DNA of 64,000 nt, taken from the NCBI RefSeq assembly GCF_004124315.2, contig NZ_CP096889.1, positions 2,215,001-2,279,000 on the forward strand, given 5' to 3'. Below, piece by piece: positions 56,816-64,000 of the stretch (within the stretch, counting starts at the first letter, position 1; every line of letters begins with the position of its first letter). The translations under genes were made by a program, and so were the position numbers. Origin of the DNA: Bacillus cabrialesii. GTDB taxonomy: Bacteria > Bacillota > Bacilli > Bacillales > Bacillaceae. The notes under the pieces were generated by a model. The model was not told the DNA's origin, searched no databases, and saw nothing but the letters and a program-made list of their open reading frames with translations.

Positions 56816-57993
56816 GTCTTCAGCCACTCCTCTATGTGCTTCTTTTGATTGGAGAGCTTTCCCGTCACAACAGCCTGCTCGATCTGCTGTAATTCTTCCG
56901 ACACCCATTTTCCGGCGGGCCGGTTTCGAAGCGCAAGCAAATCCTTACCCGAGATATCAAGATCCTTAAGGCTTTTAATCGGCAGGCTTTGATAAGCATT
57001 TTGAATGTCCTTCAGCTTTTCTTCATCCAGTTTTTCGTTTTGCCGAAGCTGCGATATTTTGACCGCTGAAAGCAATGATTTTTCTCCAGCTTTATACATT
57101 GACATAGGATCAAGGCTCTGGCTATACGTATGGGCAATATGAATCGCTTCCTTCATCACTTTTCCCGGGAGCTTCCATGCTTTCAGAAAAAGCGGCGCAT
57201 CTTTCGTATCTATGTCAAGATCTATTAAAAGCGCGGCCCACAGCTCCTCTCGGGAGGTTAAAGCGGAAAACGGAAACTTGCTCGCCGCCATCAGGTTCTC
57301 TCGTTTATGATAAAAACCAGGCAGCTCCTCATACAGCCCTGTTTGAATGAGCGTTTGAAGCGCCTGGCGGGACCCTCTTCCCTGCAGCAGCTTCTCGAAC
57401 TCTATTGTTTTTCGTTCAACTGAAACATGGGATAGGAGTGATTTTTCTTGTGTGATGGCTTCTTTTGTTTCTGGTGAAAGCGTGAAGCCAAGCTGGCTCA
57501 TAAAGCGTACGGCTCTCAGCATGCGAAGCGCATCCTCTTGAAATCTGTCCTCAGGCTTTCCGACGGTTCGAATCAGCTTCTGATCAATGTCTTTCTTGCC
57601 GCCGAAATAATCAAGCACCTTCCCAGCCGCTGTCATGGCCATCGCATTAATCGTCAAATCCCTGCGTTTCAAATCCTCTTCTAAGGATGTGATAAATTGC
57701 ACGTCTGACGGCCTTCTATAATCTTCATACTCTGATTCAGTCCGGAATGTCGTGACTTCATAGGTTTCATCTTCCCAGAGCACAATAATAGTCCCGTGCT
57801 CTTTGCCTACATCAACCGTCCGCTGAAACAGCCGTTCTACTTGATCGGGTGCCGCATCAGTCGCGATATCGACATCTCCGATCGTTCGTTTCATATAGCT
57901 GTCACGAACCGCGCCTCCGACAAAATAAGCCTGATGGCCCGCTTCGATTAAGGTATGGAGCACGGGAAGCGCTTTGATAAAAACTTGTTCCAT
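56800..57993 (-). CDS. cca: Cca, tRNA CCA-adding enzyme
   Basis: 397 residues, class II nucleotidyltransferase. Head motif FVGGAVRDSYM, catalytic DVDIATD, RRDLTINAMA, and EDALRMLRAVRF plus helical body. Adds CCA to tRNA 3' ends without template, repairing and maturing tRNAs. 4 nt after bshA and overlapping birA. Confidence 0.96.
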   Translation of the reverse strand: MEQVFIKALPVLHTLIEAGHQAYFVGGAVRDSYMKRTIGDVDIATDAAPDQVERLFQRTVDVGKEHGTIIVLWEDETYEVTTFRTESEYEDYRRPSDVQFITSLEEDLKRRDLTINAMAMTAAGKVLDYFGGKKDIDQKLIRTVGKPEDRFQEDALRMLRAVRFMSQLGFTLSPETKEAITQEKSLLSHVSVERKTIEFEKLLQGRGSRQALQTLIQTGLYEELPGFYHKRENLMAASKFPFSALTSREELWAALLIDLDIDTKDAPLFLKAWKLPGKVMKEAIHIAHTYSQSLDPMSMYKAGEKSLLSAVKISQLRQNEKLDEEKLKDIQNAYQSLPIKSLKDLDISGKDLLALRNRPAGKWVSEELQQIEQAVVTGKLSNQKKHIEEWLKTCGQH

Positions 57994-57997
57994 GTTA

Positions 57998-59131
57998 TCA
58001 CTCCGGTTCTGCTAAATCGGCATAAATCTGTTCATACTGGCTGACAATTTTTTGTGAAGAAAATTCATTTTTGAGCATCTCCATTGCCGCCTCTGTAAAC
58101 CTCTCGCTTAGCTGTTCATCTTCTAAAATGCTCATCGCGCGGGCTGTTGCAGCGGCAACATCGCCGACATCCACCAAAAATCCGCTCACATTGTTCTTAA
58201 TAACCTCCGGGATACCGCCAATGTTTGTTCCGATACAAGGCACCCCGCAAGCCATCGCTTCTAGCAGCACAAGGCCGAAGCTTTCCTTTTCAGACAGCAG
58301 CAGCTTCAAATCACTAATGGAATAAAGCTCTTCAACACGGTCTTGATTTCCAAGCATTAAGACTTGGTTTTCCAATCCATATTTTCTGACAAGCTCGCAG
58401 GCTGTCGATTTCTCTGGACCATCTCCGACTAAAAGCAGCTTCGCTTTCGTTTTGCCTGCGATATTGCGGAACACACGGATGACATCCTGCACACGTTTGA
58501 CCTTTCTGAAGTTGGACACATGGATGACGACTTTTTCGTCTGGTAAAATCCCGTGTTTCTCTTTAATCGCCGCTGTGTTTTTCTTCAGATACACGCGCTC
58601 GTCTATAAAGTTATATATCGTTTCGATTTTTTTCTCCGGTTTAATTAGATCGTACGTTTCAGCCGCAAGCGCTGAGGAGACAGCTGTCACCCTGTCTGAT
58701 GCCTCAATGGCAAAACGGATAAGATCTTTTAAAGACGGGTCATAGCCTAACACCGTGATATCCGTGCCGTGCAATGTTGTCACAATGCCGATATTGCGTT
58801 TCAGCATCTGCTTTGCAAGATAAGCGCAAACCGCATGCGGGAGAGCGTAGTGAGCATGGATAATGTCTAAATTCTCCCGTTCCGCCACCTCTGCGATTTT
58901 GCTTGCCAATGTCAAATCATATGGCGGATATTTAAAAACAGCATATTGATTAACCTCAACTTCATGAAAATGAATATTGGGATGATATGTATTTAGTCTA
59001 AACGGAATGCTTGACGTGATAAAATGGATTTCATGTCCTTTTTCAGCAAGCTGCTTCCCCAGTTCTGTCGCAATGATACCTGAGCCTCCGACGCTCGGAT
59101 AGCATGTGATCCCTATTTTTAGTTTTTTCAT
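57998..59131 (-). CDS. bshA: BshA, bacillithiol glycosyltransferase
   Basis: 377 residues, GT4 two-domain fold. Acceptor side PSVGGSGIIATELGKQLAEKGHE, donor side ESFGLVLLEAMACGVPCIGTNIGGIPEV. Transfers GlcNAc from UDP-GlcNAc to L-malate, first step of bacillithiol. Its start overlaps the bshB1 stop by four bases. Confidence 0.95.
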   Translation of the reverse strand: MKKLKIGITCYPSVGGSGIIATELGKQLAEKGHEIHFITSSIPFRLNTYHPNIHFHEVEVNQYAVFKYPPYDLTLASKIAEVAERENLDIIHAHYALPHAVCAYLAKQMLKRNIGIVTTLHGTDITVLGYDPSLKDLIRFAIEASDRVTAVSSALAAETYDLIKPEKKIETIYNFIDERVYLKKNTAAIKEKHGILPDEKVVIHVSNFRKVKRVQDVIRVFRNIAGKTKAKLLLVGDGPEKSTACELVRKYGLENQVLMLGNQDRVEELYSISDLKLLLSEKESFGLVLLEAMACGVPCIGTNIGGIPEVIKNNVSGFLVDVGDVAAATARAMSILEDEQLSERFTEAAMEMLKNEFSSQKIVSQYEQIYADLAEPE

Positions 59132-59838
59132 TGTTCGCCCCCAAGCACATCATGATCGAGCATCAGCATCCGTTTGGAAAAGAAACCCTCTGCATACCCT
59201 ACTCCCGCTTCTTTACCATAAAGCTTTTCTCTCGCTTCAACGATCTCGATATAGCCATTCGTCAGAGGAGTTGAAACTGAATCCTTTGATGCTATAAACT
59301 GGCTTTTATAGGCGTTAAGGCTTTGTTTTTTGGCCTCTATTGTATCCGAGATATCAATGACAAAATCAGGCTGATGAAAACCATTTATCATATAATAGTA
59401 AACCTTGCTTACTTTATGCGCGGGAAGGCTTTTTTCGTCTTTATATTTATGGATTCCTGCGGAAAAGATCGCTTCTTCCACCAATGCAGCCGCATTGCCG
59501 TGATCCGGATGGCGATCCTTTTTATACGGCATGAAGACTGCTTTTGGCCGGCAGGTTCTGATGACACTGACAATCGTCCGAATAGCCTGATCACTCATCA
59601 TCAGGCCGCGGTCCGGAAGCGTCAGCTGAATTCTTTTTTCTGCACCTAATATACGGGCTGCTTCAGCTGCTTCTTCTTTACGTAAACTGACCGTTCCGTT
59701 TGAAGAAAGTTCTGCTTCAGTTAAATCGCATATCATTACTTTTTTTCCCTGTTTGACAAACTTCGCGATTGAGCCGCCCATTCCGATCTCGACATCATCA
59801 CTGTGGGCGCCAAAAGCAAGAACGTCAGCATTATACAT
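59128..59838 (-). CDS. bshB1: BshB1, GlcNAc-malate deacetylase
   Basis: 236 residues, LmbE/PIG-L family. Zinc and catalytic site GAHSDDVEIGMGG (H12, D14, D15) and the third ligand in KDRHPDHGNA. Deacetylates GlcNAc-malate, second step of bacillithiol. Start MYNADV behind GGGGAGAAGAGCCGA, inside the end of mgsA (8-nt overlap). Confidence 0.95.
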   Translation of the reverse strand: MYNADVLAFGAHSDDVEIGMGGSIAKFVKQGKKVMICDLTEAELSSNGTVSLRKEEAAEAARILGAEKRIQLTLPDRGLMMSDQAIRTIVSVIRTCRPKAVFMPYKKDRHPDHGNAAALVEEAIFSAGIHKYKDEKSLPAHKVSKVYYYMINGFHQPDFVIDISDTIEAKKQSLNAYKSQFIASKDSVSTPLTNGYIEIVEAREKLYGKEAGVGYAEGFFSKRMLMLDHDVLGGEQ

Positions 59839-60244
59839 TCGGCTCTTCTCCCCGAAGAAGGTTGCGGAATTCGAAAACACCTTCATCAAGTGTACGGACA
59901 AGAATCTCCGCAGTTCCCATATTTGTAGCGAGCGGAATGGCATACACATCACATAACCGGATCAATGCCGAGACATCCGGTTCATGCGGCTGCGCGGTCA
60001 GCGGGTCGCGCAAAAAGATGACAAGATCGAGTGCATTGGCCGCGATCAATGCTCCGATTTGCTGGTCTCCCCCTAAAGGGCCGGATTGAAAACGTTCAAT
60101 TTGAAGTCCTGTCGCCTCTTGAATTTTCAACCCTGTTGTGCCGGTTGCATATAGAACATGCTGACTCAAAATATCCCGATAGGCAGTCGTAAATTGAACC
60201 ATATCCTGTTTTTTCTTGTCATGCGCGATCAAAGCAATTTTCAT
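59831..60244 (-). CDS. mgsA: MgsA, methylglyoxal synthase
   Basis: 137 residues. Substrate-phosphate loop TGTTGLKIQ, SGPLGGDQQIGALIA, catalytic aspartate in IFLRDPLTAQPHEPDV. Converts dihydroxyacetone phosphate to methylglyoxal and phosphate. Second ATG of MMKIAL chosen for SD GGGGG spacing. Bacillithiol, whose genes follow immediately, helps detoxify methylglyoxal. Confidence 0.95.
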   Translation of the reverse strand: MKIALIAHDKKKQDMVQFTTAYRDILSQHVLYATGTTGLKIQEATGLQIERFQSGPLGGDQQIGALIAANALDLVIFLRDPLTAQPHEPDVSALIRLCDVYAIPLATNMGTAEILVRTLDEGVFEFRNLLRGEEPNV

Positions 60245-60259
60245 CATTTATCCCCCTGT

Positions 60260-61063
60260 CTAATCAATGATATTTTCTAATCCATACACAAGCTGATCAA
60301 TCTTCATGACTTGTTCGACTGACAGTTTCACACCTGACATGAAAGAAGCGCGGTTATAGGAATCATGGCGGATTTGAAGCGTTTGGCCATCCATGCCGAA
60401 CATAACTTCCTGATGTGCGATCAGTCCCGGAAGACGGACGCTGTGCAAGCGGATACCGTTTTGTTCCGCTCCTCTCGCTCCTGGGAGAATTTCTTTTTCA
60501 TCCGGATGTCCTTGCTGCTTTTCTTTACGGACTTCTGAAATCATTTCCGCTGTTTTAAGCGCAGTTCCGCTTGGTGCGTCAAGCTTCTGATCATGGTGGA
60601 GCTCAATAATCTCAACATCCTCAAAGTAGTTGGCAGCCATTTTCGAAAATTTCATCATCAGCACCGCACCAAGCGCAAAGTTTGGAGCGATGATGGCTCC
60701 GATTCCCTTTTCTTCTGTTAAAGACGTGAGCTCTTTTAAATCAGCTTCTGAGAACCCGGTTGTGCCGACAACTGGACGAACTCCGTGCTCTAACGCCATT
60801 TTTGTATGTACTTTTCCGATTTCAGGCGTCGTTAAATCAATTAAGACATCCGGCTGTGTTTCGTTAAAGCAGGCACGGATATCAGTGTAAATCAGAGCAT
60901 CTGACGCAACAGACATCACATCGGATAATTTTTGCTGATCGTATGTATGGTCTATGGCCCCGACAAGGTCAAAATGAGGTGTTCGTTCCGCCAATTTAAC
61001 AGCTTCCTGCCCCATTCTTCCACGCGGTCCTGCAATGACTACTTTAATTGTTTCGTTTGACAT
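60260..61063 (-). CDS. dapB: DapB, 4-hydroxy-tetrahydrodipicolinate reductase
   Basis: 267 residues. NAD(P) loop VVIAGPRGRMGQEAV, substrate-site ELHHDQKLDAPSGTALKTAE. Makes tetrahydrodipicolinate for lysine, diaminopimelate (peptidoglycan) and dipicolinate (spores). 11 nt after ypjD; SD GGAGATCGAG. Confidence 0.96.
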   Translation of the reverse strand: MSNETIKVVIAGPRGRMGQEAVKLAERTPHFDLVGAIDHTYDQQKLSDVMSVASDALIYTDIRACFNETQPDVLIDLTTPEIGKVHTKMALEHGVRPVVGTTGFSEADLKELTSLTEEKGIGAIIAPNFALGAVLMMKFSKMAANYFEDVEIIELHHDQKLDAPSGTALKTAEMISEVRKEKQQGHPDEKEILPGARGAEQNGIRLHSVRLPGLIAHQEVMFGMDGQTLQIRHDSYNRASFMSGVKLSVEQVMKIDQLVYGLENIID

Positions 61064-61074
61064 CTCGATCTCCT

Positions 61075-61410
61075 CTACTTTCCTTCTTCTTTTCTGGTCC
61101 AGCGATCTTTATCTCTTGTATTAAATTTATGCATGACTCGGTCGTGGGCTTCCTCTAAAGAAATATCAAGAGAGTTGGCTAAACAAACCAATACAAACAG
61201 CACATCGCCCATTTCCTCTTCCATGCTTTTATCATCTTCAGACGCTTTTTTTGGTTTTTCTCCATAGCGGTGATTCACTTCTCTGGCAAGCTCGCCCAGT
61301 TCTTCGGTCAGTCTCGCCATCATGGCTAGTGGGCTGAAATATCCTTCTTTAAATTGGCTGATGTAACGGTCTACTTCAGCCTGTATTTCTTTCATTGTTT
61401 TATCACTCAC
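61075..61410 (-). CDS. ypjD: YpjD, MazG-like nucleotide pyrophosphohydrolase
   Basis: 111 residues. MazG signature: LTEELGELAREVNHRYG and EEEMGDVLFVLVCLAN with the metal-binding EExxE/ExxD pattern. Hydrolyses NTPs/dNTPs to monophosphates, a housecleaning role. First gene of the long unit ypjD-dapB-mgsA-bshB1-bshA-cca-birA. SD ATAGGAGGGTTCG. Confidence 0.92.
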   Translation of the reverse strand: MSDKTMKEIQAEVDRYISQFKEGYFSPLAMMARLTEELGELAREVNHRYGEKPKKASEDDKSMEEEMGDVLFVLVCLANSLDISLEEAHDRVMHKFNTRDKDRWTRKEEGK

Positions 61411-61438
61411 TGAACGAACCCTCCTATCATCCTCTTAC

Positions 61439-61467
61439 ATGTTAGCTAATTCAGATACGTTTGACAA
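61439..61467 (-). promoter_or_regulatory. Sigma-A promoter of the ypjD-dapB-...-birA unit
   Basis: Minus strand TTGTCA (61467-61462), 17-nt spacer, TAACAT (61444-61439). Confidence 0.7.
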
Positions 61468-61481
61468 ATGTTTAAGCACGT

Positions 61482-61510
61482 TTGCTGTTTTCTTTTTCAT
61501 CCACTATAAT
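61482..61510 (+). promoter_or_regulatory. Sigma-A promoter of ypjC
   Basis: TTGCTG (61482-61487), 17-nt spacer, perfect TATAAT (61505-61510); transcription starts near 61517. Confidence 0.75.
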
Positions 61511-61549
61511 ATAAACGCTATCTAATGGAAGGAAAAGGGGTTTTGTGTG

Positions 61550-62422
61550 ATGCTTGGAGAAATTAGATTAAAAAACATATTTTTTATTTTAATCGGAGCG
61601 GCAATTTTTTCATTTGGCTTGGTTCATTTCAATATGCAGAACAATCTGGCTGAGGGCGGTTTTACAGGTATTACACTTTTGCTTTATGCCCTTTTTCATA
61701 TCAGTCCCTCTATCTCGAACCTGGTTTTGAACATTCCGATCTTTTTTATCGGCTGGCGTTTGCTTGGCAGGACAATGTTTGTCTACACCCTTGTCGGCAC
61801 TGTAGCCTTGTCTTTGTTCCTCAGCATTTTTCAGCGGTATGAAATACATATGCCTCTTCAGCACGACTTAGCTCTCGCTGCTTTATTTGCCGGCGTATTT
61901 ATCGGAGCCGGATTAGGAATTATTTTTAAATTCGGCGGTACGACAGGCGGCGTTGACATCATCGCCCGTTTGGTCAATAAATATTTCGGGATTCCGATGG
62001 GCAGGACGATGTTTGCATTCGATGCCTGTGTCATCGTTTTGTCTTTGCTTACTTATCTCTCCTATAAAGAAGCGATGTATACCTTGGTGGCTGTATTTGT
62101 AGCTGCAAGATTAATTGATTTTATCCAGGAAGGCGGATACGCTGCTAAAGGCGCTACGATCATCTCTTCGAAAAACGACCTGATTCAGAAGAAAATTCTT
62201 GAAGAAATGGAACGGGGCGTCACCATTTTGAAAGGACAAGGTTCCTATTCAAAAGAGGATATAGATGTGCTTTATTGTGTTGTGCCGAAAAACGAATTGG
62301 TGATGCTGAAAAGTGTGATTAACTCAGTTGATCCCCATGCCTTTGTGGCGGTAAGCGATGTCCATGATGTGCTCGGAGAAGGATTTACGCTTGATGAAAA
62401 TAAAAATCCGCTTCCGCGCTGA
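61550..62422 (+). CDS. ypjC: YpjC, YitT/DUF2179-family membrane protein
   Basis: 290 residues. Five to six membrane spans (about 10-200) with the family sequence NNLAEGGFTGITLLLYALFHISPSISNLVLNIP and KFGGTTGGVDIIARLVNKYFG, then a C-terminal cytoplasmic ferredoxin-like DUF2179 domain (MERGVTILKGQGSYSKEDIDVLYCVVPKNE). Transport is likely, substrate unknown. ATG at 61550 favoured over GTG at 61547 by SD spacing. Confidence 0.88.
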   Translation: MLGEIRLKNIFFILIGAAIFSFGLVHFNMQNNLAEGGFTGITLLLYALFHISPSISNLVLNIPIFFIGWRLLGRTMFVYTLVGTVALSLFLSIFQRYEIHMPLQHDLALAALFAGVFIGAGLGIIFKFGGTTGGVDIIARLVNKYFGIPMGRTMFAFDACVIVLSLLTYLSYKEAMYTLVAVFVAARLIDFIQEGGYAAKGATIISSKNDLIQKKILEEMERGVTILKGQGSYSKEDIDVLYCVVPKNELVMLKSVINSVDPHAFVAVSDVHDVLGEGFTLDENKNPLPR

Positions 62423-62432
62423 CACTTGAAAG

Positions 62433-62452
62433 AAAAAAGGCGGCTGCCGCCG
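62433..62452 (-). terminator. Terminator between ypjC and ypjB
   Basis: Minus strand GGCGG-CAG-CCGCC followed by TTTTTTC; serves ypjB, with weak use from the ypjC side. Confidence 0.75.
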
Positions 62453-62462
62453 CCCCTCATGT

Positions 62463-63257
62463 CTATTTAGGGTAATCCCGTTTTTTCAGCTTGTTTTTCT
62501 CCGCTTTGTACTTTCTGTAGCCGACATAGGTGAGAGCTGTAATGATGATACTGCCAGTTGTGATAATCACCCAGAGCAAAGACGGATCGGCATCATCCTC
62601 CTCCACCCTGTCAAATACATTTTTCAAATCATGCTGAAGAAGAGAAAGCCGTTCAAGCTTCGTGCTCTCGGTCATTTGCTGAAATTGCTCTTGCTCAATA
62701 ACGTCTATATGTTTACCGACTGTTTCAAGCTGATCCTCTGATACATCGATTGTAAGACTGGGGTAAATCAAATCATATAAACTGATAAATTCATTCCATT
62801 TTTCATGAAAGCTCGTGCTTCCATTCTTTTGGATATCCTGCTTCAGTTCAGCAAAGGCTTCCATAATCGGTTTTTCCAGTGAGCCCCAAAGCGGATCAGA
62901 CCGATTGTCAACCGCGTCCATCAGCATTCTGAACTGTGCGGCTGCTCTGAGTTTGTGTGTGTCTGAAGTATCAGCCTGCTTCAAACTCCTTACCATATCG
63001 TTATAGCCCAGTGTGATTTGACGAATTTGGGCTCCGGTTAGCATCGATTCTTGCTGTTTTTTCTCAGCGGATTTTAATGTTTTTTCAAAATAAGCAAGGA
63101 CTTGCAGCGCCTCTTCATATTTCGACTGACGGGTCATTTGAAAAACCGTATCGGATAAATCGTTCAATTCTTCGAGGCTTCCCCGCTCTGCAGCCTTGGC
63201 ATTTCCATTATAAAAAATAAGGGCAATCAACAAACAGATCGTCAGCTTTCGTTTCAT
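62463..63257 (-). CDS. ypjB: YpjB, sporulation protein with signal and C-terminal anchor
   Basis: 264 residues. Signal-peptide-like N-terminus (KRKLTICLLIALIFYNGNAKA), helical extracytoplasmic body, and a C-terminal membrane span (about 230-250, LLWVIITTGSIIITALTYVGY) with a basic tail. Known in Bacillus as a sporulation-associated protein of undefined function. Start MKRKLT decided by GGGAGGGACCTGC. Confidence 0.87.
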   Translation of the reverse strand: MKRKLTICLLIALIFYNGNAKAAERGSLEELNDLSDTVFQMTRQSKYEEALQVLAYFEKTLKSAEKKQQESMLTGAQIRQITLGYNDMVRSLKQADTSDTHKLRAAAQFRMLMDAVDNRSDPLWGSLEKPIMEAFAELKQDIQKNGSTSFHEKWNEFISLYDLIYPSLTIDVSEDQLETVGKHIDVIEQEQFQQMTESTKLERLSLLQHDLKNVFDRVEEDDADPSLLWVIITTGSIIITALTYVGYRKYKAEKNKLKKRDYPK

Positions 63258-63325
63258 GCAGGTCCCTCCCACTCTCTCTCCTTACAGAATATGAAGAAAG
63301 GGACAAGGATAGACCAACATTGTCT

Positions 63326-63919
63326 TTACATGAGCTCAAGCTTTGTTTGCTTTTTCGAGACCACAAGAAAGTAAGCAAGCCCGATTGAAAAAATGCTCAG
63401 CCAAAATGTTCCGTACCCTATATCCGTCATATAATCAGAAAGCATAGAGTATTGCGGCATCATATCGAACAAGTAATCAATGACATCGTTATGCAGCGTC
63501 CAGACCGCGGCAATGGCAAGATGCCAAAATGAAAAACGAAAATACGGACTGTACAATACGCCTTGGACTGCCATTGCAAAATGCGAGGCAATCAGCATAT
63601 ATCCCTCCCACGGCAAGTCACCCGTTACAGCCAGCACAAGAAAATTCATAGCAACCGCCCACAGGCCATACTTTACGAGGGTGACGAGCGCAAGCGCCTC
63701 AAAGAGCGGAGCGTTCCGTTTCATGATAAAGGCGAGCAGCACAAACAGAAAGAAAAACGTTGCTGTCGGACTGTCCGGAACGAAAATGAGGAAGCGGGCC
63801 GGTGTCTCCAGAAGCTGCGGCAGGTACCAATAGTATCCGTAAACCGTTCCCAGAAAATTGATAGCTAAAACAAGAATAAGCATTGGCCGCCGTCCTAATA
63901 CATATTGAAACCATTTCAC
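63326..63919 (-). CDS. ypjA: YpjA, DUF1405 multi-span membrane protein
   Basis: 197 residues from GTG; six hydrophobic segments (MLILVLAINFLGTVYGYYWY first, ending IGYGTFWLSIFSIGLAYFLVV). Homologues have a short basic lead-in before the first span, so GTG at 63919 is taken; an ATG at 63883 behind AGGACGG would give 185 residues. Just upstream of ypjB on the same strand, likely co-transcribed. Function unknown. Confidence 0.83.
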   Translation of the reverse strand: MKWFQYVLGRRPMLILVLAINFLGTVYGYYWYLPQLLETPARFLIFVPDSPTATFFFLFVLLAFIMKRNAPLFEALALVTLVKYGLWAVAMNFLVLAVTGDLPWEGYMLIASHFAMAVQGVLYSPYFRFSFWHLAIAAVWTLHNDVIDYLFDMMPQYSMLSDYMTDIGYGTFWLSIFSIGLAYFLVVSKKQTKLELM

Positions 63920-63961
63920 ATCAAATCAACTCTCAGTCTGTAAAATAATGTGTCCATATAA

Positions 63962-63986
63962 AAAAGCTGACGCCGGGTCAGCTTTT
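63962..63986 (-). terminator. Terminator of the gene beyond the right edge
   Basis: AAAAGCTGAC-GCCGG-GTCAGCTTTT, 10-bp perfect stem with T run, upstream of ypjA; it should close the minus-strand unit entering from the right (qcr genes in B. subtilis order). Confidence 0.8.
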
Positions 63987-64000
63987 GATAATAAAAGTAT

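Noticed and set aside
1..64000. CRISPR array, prophage, insertion sequence or defence island
   Set aside because: No regularly spaced direct repeats, transposase, integrase, terminal inverted repeats or restriction/toxin-antitoxin genes were recognised; gene order is continuous Bacillus backbone.

Overview
The window looks like a chromosomal segment of a Bacillus subtilis-group bacterium. Evidence is the gene content and order (ypjP, ypiP, brxA, ilvD ... recU-ponA ... panBCD, birA, cca, bsh genes, dapB, ypjD-A), strong AGGAGG-type ribosome binding sites, frequent TTG/GTG starts, dense Rho-independent terminators, B-type RNase P RNA and many small sporulation proteins. Names come from recognising the proteins, with no database search; the exact species is not resolved. 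I see no insertion sequence, prophage, CRISPR array, tRNA or rRNA operon.

Layout. 1-6 kb: end of ypjP, ypiP, brxA, ilvD and the bsaA-ypgQ-ypgR cluster. 6-9 kb: metA, ugtP, cspD, degR. 9-13.5 kb: ypzA, ypeQ/ypeP, the RNase H-like ypdQ with the transporter ypdP, sspL, fenA (ypcP), ypbS. 13.4-19 kb: the double dynamin dynA, a Fur-box-controlled micro-gene that I take to be fbpC, and ypbQ-bpsA (type III polyketide synthase and O-methylating partner). 19-21.3 kb: xpt-pbuX behind a guanine riboswitch and PurR boxes. 21.3-28.4 kb: carboxypeptidase ypwA and the divergent kdgRKAT / kduID units for pectin-derived uronate breakdown. 28.4-38 kb: helicase ypvA, yptA, ypzG, ypsC, rnpB, gpsB, ypsA, cotD, the mitomycin-repair pair mrfA-mrfB. 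38-42 kb: ypqE, ypqA, yppG/F/E/D, sspM, yppC. 42-46 kb: recU-ponA facing dnaD-nth-ypoC. 47-54 kb: asnS, aspB, ypmB, ypmA, dinG. 53.5-61.5 kb: panBCD behind a structured leader, then a compact ypjD-dapB-mgsA-bshB1-bshA-cca-birA unit. 61.5-64 kb: ypjC, ypjB, ypjA and the terminator of the gene beyond.

How the genes fit together. The window mixes core metabolism (Ile/Val, Met, pantothenate, lysine/diaminopimelate, purine salvage, bacillithiol), DNA repair and replication (FenA, DinG, YpvA, MrfAB, RecU, Nth, DnaD), envelope growth (PonA, GpsB, UgtP, DynA) and sporulation (SspL, SspM, CotD, YpjB). BrxA and BshA/BshB1 belong to the same bacillithiol redox system although they lie at opposite ends.

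Most of the region is ordinary conserved backbone. The most interesting points are non-coding or very small: the panB leader with alternative structures, an SD-sequestering hairpin and a terminator; the ilvD terminator that contains the brxA ribosome binding site; the Fur-box micro-gene after ypbQ; a 31-codon membrane micro-gene with a textbook promoter upstream of mrfB; the cspD leader hairpins; and a repeat/hairpin at the dnaD start. Start sites differ from the longest reading frame in many genes because the ribosome binding site decides them; this is stated per entry.
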